From Emiliania huxleyi CCMP1516 (taxonomy: Eukaryota > Haptophyta > Isochrysidales > Noelaerhabdaceae): a stretch of 64,000 nucleotides of DNA. The notes under the pieces were generated by a model. The model had not been told where the DNA came from. It worked only from the letters and a program-made list of their open reading frames with translations, and made no database searches. Positions 52,831 to 60,848 of this stretch are shown piece by piece. The stretch spans positions 792,030 through 856,029 of the forward strand of contig NW_005199684.1 of the NCBI RefSeq assembly GCF_000372725.1, read 5' to 3'. Positions within the stretch are counted from its first letter, which is position 1, and each line of letters opens with the position of its first letter. The position numbers were made by a program, and so were the translations under genes.

Positions 52831-53224
52831 GCGCGACCCCGACTCATGTGGCCATGCGTCCTGGACGGAGGCGCACGGAGCTCGCGCCGAACGGCTGGGC
52901 ACGTGTGATTTGCGCACTGTGTCGTGCGGGACGCGACACACATTGGATGTCACAGATAAAAAAGCCGTAATGCGCACACCGGCGCGGGCACCGGACAAAA
53001 AAGATAAAAGTGGCTCGACTCGGCGCTGGCGGATAACGCGCACGGCCGCACGCGCATCGCGCTCCCCTCCCTAAACGAATAGGCATGCAGCTTTTGCAGG
53101 GTGGGATCGCACTCTCCTTCTCTGAGAGACACATCACACTACACACTCGGAGCTGTAGCCTGTACTCCCGCGCCATGGGTCTGCCGCTTTTCCCCTCGAT
53201 ACACTCAAATATGGTTCCGAAACG
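52831..53224. other. Spacer between convergent genes
   Basis: Non-coding; nothing recognised. Confidence 0.5.
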
Positions 53225-54373
53225 TCAAAGTTGCGGCAAGCTTCCCGGCGTCCCACCGCAGCTAGAAAGGCGGGCTTGCGTTCCGCCGGCGGACTCCGAG
53301 GGGGAGAGTGACGCCCCCGCGCCCTCGGCGCCGCGGCGCCTCCGGAGCCGCACCGCCATCGCCGCGAGGGAGAGCGGCACCAGGCACAAGCCGACGGTGG
53401 CAGCAGCGTCGAACGCGCCCTCGCCCGGCTCCTGGTCGGGCGACGCGTCCGTGTCCCACGAGGCTCCGAAGAGCGCGGCGGCGGCGACGCTCGCTGCGAA
53501 GAGCACGCCGCCCGCGCAGGCGCGGAAGGCCAGCGACGCGCGCTCGACCCGCCCTCCGCGAGGAGGTGCTGCTTGCGCCGCCGAGGCGCGCTCCTTGCCG
53601 CCCGTCGCTCGAGCAGCCGCGCCGGCGCGACCCGCGTGCACCGCGGTGGCGGCGACGCCGCAGGAGAGGCCGAGCAGGAAGCCCATAGCCCACTCGGCTG
53701 CATTGTTCGCAAAGGAGGAGGTTGCGAAGGAGTGGACTGGGTAGGTGACTGCCCGTTTGACCAGGTTGTACGCAGGGTAGACGGCGACGAGGCTGCTCAA
53801 GAGCACGACCAATGGCCGGCGCGGAGGTAGCCGCGGCGCGCCAGCACTCGCCGCCGCCGCCTCCACCGGCGGCAGCAGGAGGATCGACAGCCCGCCCTGC
53901 ACGCAGTGGCCAAAGCTGTTGAACTCGGGCAGAAAGGAGCTGTTGGGCTCACACTCGTACGGCACGTCAAACGAGCGAGCGTGCACCTCCTTGCACTTGA
54001 GCCCAAAGTCGAAGGCGGCAGGGTAGCCGCCGAATCTTCCCGCGCAGACCAGCCGAACTGCGAGCTCGAGCGACAGAGAGAGGCCGCCGACGAGCAGAAG
54101 TGAAGCGCCGGCATCGAGCCGCATGTCTGGCCAGTGGTTGGCACGACCTCCTAGCGCAGCGCCAGCGCCGAGCCAGAGGAGCGACAGGGCGAGGAGGCAG
54201 GCCGGCAGCACGTAATTTGGACGCGCTGTCGGCTGCAGCGTGAAGGCGGCGAGCGAGAGGCCCATCGAGGCCAGGCCGACAAAAAGGATTAAACCGCGGA
54301 GCCACGGTGTGTGTGCACCCTGCACCGACCTTGAGCGGCCGAGAGTCATGGCGGACGAGGCTGGAGGCTGCAT
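53225..54373 (-). CDS. Polytopic membrane protein of unknown family
   Basis: The frame is open from 54595. The ATG at 54373 (MQPPASSAMTLGRSRS) is my preferred start because the sequence before it is repeat-derived; this gives 382 residues. About seven hydrophobic segments are visible, including LRGLILFVGLASMGLSLAAF, LPACLLALSLLWLGAGAAL, ASLLLVGGLSLSLELAVRLV, WAMGFLLGLSCGVAATAV and VGLCLVPLSLAAMAVRL. The loop KCKEVHARSFDVPYECEPNS, before the fourth segment, has two conserved-looking cysteines. I do not recognise the family. Confidence 0.6.
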   Translation of the reverse strand: MQPPASSAMTLGRSRSVQGAHTPWLRGLILFVGLASMGLSLAAFTLQPTARPNYVLPACLLALSLLWLGAGAALGGRANHWPDMRLDAGASLLLVGGLSLSLELAVRLVCAGRFGGYPAAFDFGLKCKEVHARSFDVPYECEPNSSFLPEFNSFGHCVQGGLSILLLPPVEAAAASAGAPRLPPRRPLVVLLSSLVAVYPAYNLVKRAVTYPVHSFATSSFANNAAEWAMGFLLGLSCGVAATAVHAGRAGAAARATGGKERASAAQAAPPRGGRVERASLAFRACAGGVLFAASVAAAALFGASWDTDASPDQEPGEGAFDAAATVGLCLVPLSLAAMAVRLRRRRGAEGAGASLSPSESAGGTQARLSSCGGTPGSLPQL

Positions 54374-54769
54374 ATTCAACTGGCCGAGGCGGCCATCGCG
54401 CGGTCTACCGACCCCCCTCAGGGGACTCCGCCGGACTCTTTCGAGGTCTCCGGGACTCTTGACCTCGAGAGAGCGTGCGTGTGCCTCTGCGGACCAAGCG
54501 GCGGACGAGCCCGATCGATTCATCGAAGAAAGAATTTTAAACCGGCTGATGTAGGCTGGAGCGTGGCGGGTGGAGAGGTCGGAGGCCGCACACATGAGAA
54601 CGGTCCTCTGTTTATTTATTATTGGAGATTGCCCGACTTACTGGTGCGAAGAAAGAATTTCCGATCTTCCCGTCTTAGTTACACACACGGCAACCCGTCT
54701 CCCCTCTCCACTCCCTCTTATTCTCATCCTGTAATGCGGAGTGTACAATCTACAAAACCCGCACTGTCA
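54374..54769. other. Intergenic region with GAAGAAAGAATTT words
   Basis: GAAGAAAGAATTT occurs at 54526 and again at about 54649. Related words recur at 58756, 58782 and (inverted) 59098, so they mark another dispersed repeat. No gene. Confidence 0.45.
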
Positions 54770-56962
54770 TCACCTCTCAACCTCCGCTGCTCTCGCCGCC
54801 GCGCCCGGCCGCCCGCCGCTTGGCTGCCTACTCGAGGGGCGCATGTCGTAGACCTGGCGGTCCTCGTCCGCGGCGTTGTAGATGCAGACCGCGATAGCAA
54901 AGCCGCGCGGGGTGAGAGACCGGTCTGCCTCCTTGGTCCCCTCACCTCGACCAATGGAGACGACGCCCTTAAACGCCGCGTCGACCTTGACCTTTCTATG
55001 CGGAGGCATTCGGAACCCGTTGCCCGTCCAGAGGCCGGTCCGCTTCTTGTACGCATCCATCGCAGGAAAGCCAGAGCTGGGCTTTGGGTCCGACTTTGGC
55101 AGATAGCCACCGTAGTCGCAAGGATCGAAGTCGAAATCTGGGCCGCGCCAGAGCTTTTTGAGGGCGCCCGTCTCCGGGTTCTCCAGATAGAAGCGAGGCT
55201 TGCTCGGCCATTTCTCGATAGCCTCGGCCAGGCTGGAGCAGCGGTCGGCGGCGTTGTGCTGGTACGCCGGATTCTTCTGGCTCTTTCTGCTGCGGTTCGG
55301 CCCATCCAATTTGCTCAGGTCATTGCAGGGAGGGAAGCCGGACACAAAGTGCGTGTGCGCGCCAAACTCCTCCTCGATGGCCTCCAAGGTGGCCGGATCG
55401 TCCAGGTCCGCGTGCCGGCGCTCGACGCCTCCGTCCATGGTTGGCTTGCCCTCGGGATGCTTCCAGTCAAAGGCGACGCAATTGTAGCCAGCTTCCGCCC
55501 ATGGCCGCAGCGCTTGCAGCGAGTGGTCATACAGGCTCACCACCCACCAGCCTCCGCGCGGAGCCACCTTCACCTTTGGGCGCCTGTCTGCATGTTTCGC
55601 ATTGAGCCAGTCGGATATGGTCGGCTGCGAGTCGCTGCCCATGTTGGGCTGCGAATCCGCCTGTGCCGCCAGCTGCTCCCCCTTCCCGCCCGTCGCCTCC
55701 CCATCCGCCTCGTCTACCGACTCCTCGTCCGTTGCTGTTCCGCTCGCCGACTCTGCTCCACTTGGCGTCTGTGGCTGCGACTGCTCTGTCGCCTGCTCTC
55801 CAACGCTCGGCTGCTGCTCCTCCTCCACTCCTTCTGGCGGATCAGACGGCACGCTGGCAGGCGGAGCCTCAGCAGCGCGCACTCGCTTGTGCTTTTGCCC
55901 AGCCTGGCTGAGCAACACGCCGCCTGGCTCGCTGCTTGGTCCTGTGCCAAAGCCAAATTCGAGCCGCTTGCTTGTACGCGGAGCGGCCGGCGCTCTCGAG
56001 TCGAAAAGAGAACGCGGAGCCGTTGCTGGTGCTGCCGACGAGGCCGGCGTCACGGGGTCGGGATGCGCTATGTCGGCCCAGGCATCGTCCCATTCAAAGT
56101 AGCCCCGGGTCGGCGTGGCGGGCGCCTCCACCTCCCTCTTCTCCGCATCCTTCCTCACCGCCTCCGTCCCCACGGCGGGTGTGGCGGGCGTAGCGGGGTC
56201 AGGATGCGCTGCGTCGCCCAAGCTGGCGTCGCCGCCGCTGCTGCTGCCGGCGCCGCCGCCGCTGCTGCTGCTTGCGGACGCACCGGCGGCGGCGGCTTTG
56301 CTGGCGAGGAGGAAGCCGGCGCGGAGCGGCCAGAGGCGCGCAGTCGCCCGCCGCCGCTCCTCCGCCTCGCGCTCCCCCGCCTCTGCCCGCTGCTTCGCGT
56401 GCCGCCTCTCCTCCGCCTCGGCGCGCTTGGCGGCCACCCGCGCGCGCTGCTCCTCGCTCAGCGCAGGCGTCGGCGCCGCCGCCTTGCCGAACCCCGCCGC
56501 CGCCTTGCCAGGCGGCGCCCCCGAAGACGCCCCCGTAGCGCGCCGCTCGAGCGCACGCCGCCGGTTGAGCTCGGCCCTCTGCCGCTGCTCCTCGGTGAGT
56601 GCAGCAGCGCCGCCCACTTCCCCTCCTACGCCTCCGCCTCCGCCACCGCCGCCGCCGCCGCCTTCTCCTCCTCCGCCGCCGCCTCCTCCTCCTCCGCCAC
56701 CGCCGCCGCCGCCTCCTCCTTCGCCCCTCGCCGAGGCGTGCTCCTTGCTGTCGTGCGCGCCGCTTTCCGGCATGGGCGCGTCACTCACAGCGTGCTCCCA
56801 GGTCGCGTCCGCAGTCTCTCCATCCGCCGCCTCCCCCACCTGGCTTGCCTCCGGCACAAGCATCGTCGCCGTCAAAGTAACAAGTGGTACCCCATCGGGT
56901 GTCCGCGGCACTGTCCCCGCTGGTAGGACAGTGATCGCCGCAAACCCTGTGGTCAGCTCCAT
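54770..56962 (-). CDS. Phage-type DNA cytosine methyltransferase domain fused to RPA-binding-like motifs
   Basis: The start is the ATG at 56960-56962 (MELTTGFAAITVLPAG; the frame is open to 56989 only via GTG); 730 residues. The C-terminal 230 residues are a C5-methyltransferase fold of the kind seen in phages and large algal viruses: WAEAGYNCVAFDW (cofactor region), SGFPPCNDLS (catalytic Pro-Cys loop), FYLENPETGALKKLW (ENP motif) and DFDPCDYGGY with KRTGLWTGNGFRMP. The N-terminal half is disordered, with a Gly-rich tract. It carries two copies of a motif like that used by SMARCAL1 and XPA to bind RPA32: LTEEQRQRAELNRRRALERR (around 56600-56540) and LSEEQRARVAAKRAEAEERR (around 56460-56400). 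A replication-coupled DNA methyltransferase is a reasonable inference. The usual motif X/target-recognition parts are not evident. Confidence 0.65.
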   Translation of the reverse strand: MELTTGFAAITVLPAGTVPRTPDGVPLVTLTATMLVPEASQVGEAADGETADATWEHAVSDAPMPESGAHDSKEHASARGEGGGGGGGGGGGGGGGGGGEGGGGGGGGGGGVGGEVGGAAALTEEQRQRAELNRRRALERRATGASSGAPPGKAAAGFGKAAAPTPALSEEQRARVAAKRAEAEERRHAKQRAEAGEREAEERRRATARLWPLRAGFLLASKAAAAGASASSSSGGGAGSSSGGDASLGDAAHPDPATPATPAVGTEAVRKDAEKREVEAPATPTRGYFEWDDAWADIAHPDPVTPASSAAPATAPRSLFDSRAPAAPRTSKRLEFGFGTGPSSEPGGVLLSQAGQKHKRVRAAEAPPASVPSDPPEGVEEEQQPSVGEQATEQSQPQTPSGAESASGTATDEESVDEADGEATGGKGEQLAAQADSQPNMGSDSQPTISDWLNAKHADRRPKVKVAPRGGWWVVSLYDHSLQALRPWAEAGYNCVAFDWKHPEGKPTMDGGVERRHADLDDPATLEAIEEEFGAHTHFVSGFPPCNDLSKLDGPNRSRKSQKNPAYQHNAADRCSSLAEAIEKWPSKPRFYLENPETGALKKLWRGPDFDFDPCDYGGYLPKSDPKPSSGFPAMDAYKKRTGLWTGNGFRMPPHRKVKVDAAFKGVVSIGRGEGTKEADRSLTPRGFAIAVCIYNAADEDRQVYDMRPSSRQPSGGRPGAAARAAEVER

Positions 56963-56998
56963 ATCATCTCGGATATTTTTTGTAGGCACCGGAACGCC

Positions 56999-57164
56999 AA
57001 AAAACTAGTATGTCTTCGAGTGAAAAGTAATCCGAGCGAACCCGCGGCCGCAATGAATTAAAAGGGGCGGTTTTCGAGGGGGAATCTGGAGAATCTGGGA
57101 ATCGGCTCACCACCGACCCCCACCTCATCGAAAAACTTTTCACTCCAAGACATACTAGTTTTTT
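56999..57164. mobile_element. MITE with about 30-bp terminal inverted repeats
   Basis: AAAAAACTAGTATGTCTT at 56999 and its inverted counterpart ending 57164 (GACATACTAGTTTTTT) extend for about 30 bp with one mismatch, bounding a 166-bp non-coding element. It lies immediately upstream of the methyltransferase start. A target duplication is not clear. Confidence 0.75.
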
Positions 57165-57332
57165 GAGGTGCTCTACAACCTAGGCACGGTCGCCGTCGCA
57201 GCGCCAATAGGCACCGCTCGCCAACAGGTTAGCCGCATACCGAGGCGGGTCCGTACGTGAACGCCGCAGGGTCTCAACCCCTGGGCCAGTTGTTGGTGGA
57301 ACCACCTCAAGGCCGGCGCGCGTGCGCGGGCG

Positions 57333-57516
57333 ATGGACTACGCCAGCAGCTCAAGGGCTTGCTCCCTCCTCACCACCGCGCGCGCGCTGCTGCAGGAGCG
57401 CCGCGTGACGCACTGCGGCATGCCGCACTGCGACATGCCGCAGCTGCACCGTTTCCCTCCGGACACCATCGTGAACTCGGTGGCCTGCGAGGACGCGGTC
57501 AGCACCGCGCCGGATC
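57333..57516 (+). pseudogene. Small ORF interrupted by the foldback element
   Basis: An ATG at 57333 starts MDYASSSRACSLLTTARALL and runs to the target duplication. Joined across the empty site the frame would end after only three more codons. It looks like coding sequence (balanced composition, Cys/His-rich middle) but I do not recognise it; it might be a last exon. Confidence 0.3.
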
Positions 57517-58391
57517 CTGGAGGGAGGGTGTAGAGGATGTAGAGTGTAGAGCGCTGTAGAGATGTAGAGATGTGGAGCGCTGTAGAGCTGTAGAGCTCTA
57601 CATCCGGCGCGGGACAGAGCGATGCAGATGTAGAGCACTGTAGAGCGCGATTTTGCTGTAGAGTTTGTTGTAGAGGCTCTACAGCAAACCCGCCGGGAAG
57701 GCAGTGACTCAAAGAGGTCGAGCCGCACTAGTGGGGTGTCTCCGAGCTTGCTGGAGCTCTGATGGACGGCCCTGACTATCACTGACACACAGAGAGTCAC
57801 TCTGACGGCACACAACACCCTATAACTGCGTCATGACCAGCCTGCCATGCGTCGCCGGTGCCGCATTCGTCGCAGTGCTTCTGTAGCAGGCGGTGGACTG
57901 TCGGCTGCGAGGACGGTCGCATTTGCGCGAGGCGAGGCGAGCATTGCTGAGCGTTGCATGCGCCATGCCTCGCGCCAGCGCGTGCGGGAGCTCCTGGCTG
58001 AGCGTTGAGTCCAAGCGAGTTGCGCTGGCCACGATCGCTACGCCGAGCCGAGCTGACGCGCCGAGGCGCCGGCCAGTCGCAGCCGTGAGGCATGCCACAG
58101 CAGCAGAGGCACCTGCCACCCATTGGGCGGGCAGACAGAAGGCCAGGGCAGCACTGGCAAGTGCAACGCGCCTAATGTCGGAGAGCGACCGTGCCTCTCG
58201 TTCGCCGCTTATGATGTAGAGTTTGTTGTAGAGATTTCACGTTGTAGAGCGCCTCTACATCGCTCTACATCTGCATCGCTCTGTCCCGCGCCGGATGTAG
58301 AGCTCTACAGCTCTACAGCGCTCTCCAGCGCTCTACATCTCTACAGCTCTACAGCGCTCTACACTCTACATCCTCTACACCCTCCCTCAGG
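57517..58391. mobile_element. Foldback element with TGTAGAG-array terminal inverted repeats
   Basis: This 875-bp insertion has arms at 57517-57690 and 58213-58391 that are inverted copies, sharing long runs of the heptamer TGTAGAG and the core CTCTACATCCGGCGCGGGAC. The ends read CTGGAGGGAGGG and, inverted, CTGAGGGAGGG. An exact 8-bp direct repeat GCCGGATC flanks it at 57509-57516 and 58392-58399. The 520-bp interior shows no recognisable gene. The architecture parallels the MULE at 34617-35681, so a Mutator-type origin is likely. Confidence 0.85.
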
Positions 58392-59256
58392 CCGGATCTC
58401 TCCTGAGAGCCGGCGCGGATCGCGGATGCAGCTTTAAGGCTCTGCCGGCGGATCTGTGGCCTGGCGTATGCCAGGCTGCGGGTCCAAAGTGTCCCGGCGC
58501 GGCGCGCGCCACCGCCCCTGGCGTGGGGCGGGATGTCAGTACGTGACCAGTACGGTGTCCCTGTCCCTGTGCAGTGTGCTCCACCTTGCTCCTTGGCTTG
58601 AGTCAGGCTTCGGGCCTGGCCTAATCGCTCGCGCGCGGGTGTGCCTGCTTGGCGCAAGCCAAACAGCAACAGACACTTATGGCTCTCTGATGCCCAATGC
58701 CCCACTGGGCCAATGCCCCACTGGGCCGGGAGCAACCTTAAACTCCCTCGCACGAAGAAGAATTTGCGACGCTCGCGAAGAAGAATTTTACGAGCCGCCG
58801 TCCTCCCATCCCTCCGTTAAAGAAAGAAAGAAAACAGACAACCCAAGGGAGGGATGGGAGGACGGCACGCCGCCACCACACAGGGATTTTAAGGAGAGGT
58901 GTGTGGTGCGCTATCCGTCGCCCACCCTAGGGAGTCTGCCTCTTCCTATCTCTCTTCGCAGTCTCTCGCCGATTCTCGCTGCAACCTTCATGCCACCTCG
59001 CGGTCGTCCCACCCTCGTCGTTCTCTCCCTTGTCACTTCCTCCTCTGTCGCGTCGTTCTCTTCTGCCTCGTCCTCCGTTGTTATGTTTTCTTTGGCCGCA
59101 AGAATTCTTTTTTACGAGCGGCTGGCCGGGACTGGCCGCGCTCCCCACTCCCGTTCCCTGTGTCCCTAATCGTCCTTCCAAGATCCTGCTCGTGCAGGTG
59201 GGGCCACGCCAGCGCCCTCGCTGTCATCCGGCGCGACGAGGCGATAGTAGTACGGC
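58392..59256. other. Repeat-rich intergenic region
   Basis: Holds an 18-bp tandem duplication (CCAATGCCCCACTGGGC, about 58690-58725), A-rich words AAAGAAAGAAAGAAAACAGA with AACCCAAGGGAGGGATGGGA (also at about 51230), and a partial R1 copy at 59140-59215. Confidence 0.6.
59140..59215 (+). repeat. Dispersed repeat R1, partial copy 3
   Basis: Matches 12870-12935 (TCCCCACTCCCGTTCCCTGT, AAGATCCTGCTCGTGCAGGT). It ends about 40 bp before the DUS1-like start codon. Confidence 0.65.
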
Positions 59257-60711
59257 ATGAGCCAGGCAGCATCTCCCAAGAAGAAGGGGCCACGGCGACG
59301 AGGCCCCCGGCGATCCAAGCGGATCAATGAGACGAGCCTGCAGCCCAGCCACGAGCCTCAAGCTCCATGCCCAAAGCGCACACGCACTACGTCGCCGCTG
59401 CCTCCGCCCTCCGCCGTCTCGCTGCCTCCGCCGCGCCAGCCGTTGCCGCCGCATCGGCTTATCCTCGCCCCGATGGTCGGCGGCAGCGAGCTGGCCTTCC
59501 GGCTCCTCGCTCGGCGGCACGGCGCGCAGCTATGCTACACGCCGATGATCCGGTCCGAGGAGTTTGCCGTCCCACTGCTGGAGCGCCACGCCGACGACTG
59601 CCCGCTGGTCGCCCACTTTTCGGGCAACGACCCGCTGACGCTGCTCGACGCTGCGAGGCAGGCCGAGCGCTGCCGCGGCGTGGTGGCGGTCGACCTCAAC
59701 CTCGGCTGCCCTCAGCGCGCCGCGCGGAGCGGCAGGTTTGGCGCCTTTCTGTGCGACGCCGCGGACCGCGCGCTGCTGCTCCGGATCGTGAGCACGCTGT
59801 CGCGCTCGCTGTGTGTGCCGCTCTTTTGCAAGGCGGAGGATTCTCAGCCGCAGCCCTCGCCGCCTCACCCACACACGCTCCCCAACCGCCGCTTCGCCGC
59901 CGTTCCCCCGCGTCTCACACAGATCCGGCTGCTCGACGAGATCGACGAGACGCTCGCCTTCGCGCAGCAGCTGCAGGACGCGGGCTGCGCGCTGCTCGCC
60001 GTGCACGGACGCTACCGCGGCTCTCCGATGCGCCGGCGGGACGGGCCGGCGCACCTCGACCAGGTCGCCCTCATCAAGCAGAGGCTCTCCGTCCCGGTCG
60101 TCACGAATGGCAACGTGCGCAGCGGCGCGGAGCTAGTCGATTCACTGCTGCTCACGGGAGCAGACGGGGCGATGACGGCGGAGGGGGCGCTCGACGACCC
60201 GGCCATCTTCGCGAAGGCCATCGCGCACGCGCACGCGGAGCGGTCGCGGCTGGCGGCGGAGCGGAGGCGCGCAAAGGCGCTCAAGGCGCAGAGGCGCGAC
60301 GGGAGGCACCTTACGGAGGAGGAGGCGGCGGTGGTCAGAGGCCGGAAAGCCGCAAAGGCCACTCTCGCCCAGATCAAGGCGATCTCGTCCGCCTTGCCAC
60401 CGCCGCCCAGCGCCGCGCCGCCGCCACCGTTCGCGCTTGCCGAGCAGTACATCGGACTGGTGGAGGAGCACCCGCCGCCCGGTGGTGCAGCCGCGCTGCT
60501 CTCGCACGCCGTCTTCCACCTGAGGCGGCTGTGCCGCACCCCGCTGGCAGAGTTTGGGCTCCTCGCCGACCTCGAGGCATGCAAGAGCCTCGCAGCGTGT
60601 GCGGACGTGATCCAGCGGTGCCGCGCGTTTGCTGAGGGCTCGGAGGCGTTCCAGGGGCGGCGCCGCCCGCCGTCGTATTGGCGGAGGCAGCAGCGGCGGA
60701 AAAAGATGTGA
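59257..60711 (+). CDS. tRNA-dihydrouridine synthase (DUS1-like), 2 exons
   Basis: Exons are 59257-59832 and 59923-60711 (454 residues). The 90-nt GC-AG intron is a multiple of three, so the unspliced frame is open but carries a Pro-rich insert inside the barrel. FMN-barrel motifs: LILAPMVGGSELAFRLL, CYTPMI, VAHFSGNDP, VDLNLGCPQRAARSG (catalytic Cys), VPLFCK joined to IRLLDEIDETLAFAQQL, LLAVHGRYRG, VPVVTNGNV and ADGAMTAEGAL. The enzyme reduces specific uridines (U16/U17 in yeast Dus1) of tRNA D-loops using NADPH. The C-terminal extension is basic (RRPPSYWRRQQRRKK), as expected for tRNA binding. Confidence 0.9.
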   Translation: MSQAASPKKKGPRRRGPRRSKRINETSLQPSHEPQAPCPKRTRTTSPLPPPSAVSLPPPRQPLPPHRLILAPMVGGSELAFRLLARRHGAQLCYTPMIRSEEFAVPLLERHADDCPLVAHFSGNDPLTLLDAARQAERCRGVVAVDLNLGCPQRAARSGRFGAFLCDAADRALLLRIVSTLSRSLCVPLFCKAEDSQPQPSPPHPHTLPNRRFAAVPPRLTQIRLLDEIDETLAFAQQLQDAGCALLAVHGRYRGSPMRRRDGPAHLDQVALIKQRLSVPVVTNGNVRSGAELVDSLLLTGADGAMTAEGALDDPAIFAKAIAHAHAERSRLAAERRRAKALKAQRRDGRHLTEEEAAVVRGRKAAKATLAQIKAISSALPPPPSAAPPPPFALAEQYIGLVEEHPPPGGAAALLSHAVFHLRRLCRTPLAEFGLLADLEACKSLAACADVIQRCRAFAEGSEAFQGRRRPPSYWRRQQRRKKM

Positions 60712-60848
60712 TCGGTATTTTCGTGTTGCAGTATCCGTGAGTGTGTCATATCAAAACCGCGCCCGACGGAAAGGCGCCGACCCGTAACACACTGTAGCTG
60801 TGGGACCTTTGCACACGAGCTGACAGAACCCTCCGCAAAACGAACCCG

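Noticed and set aside
57200..57330. Possible tRNA gene
   Set aside because: I could not fold a cloverleaf or find matching A/B boxes; a tRNAscan-SE run would settle it.
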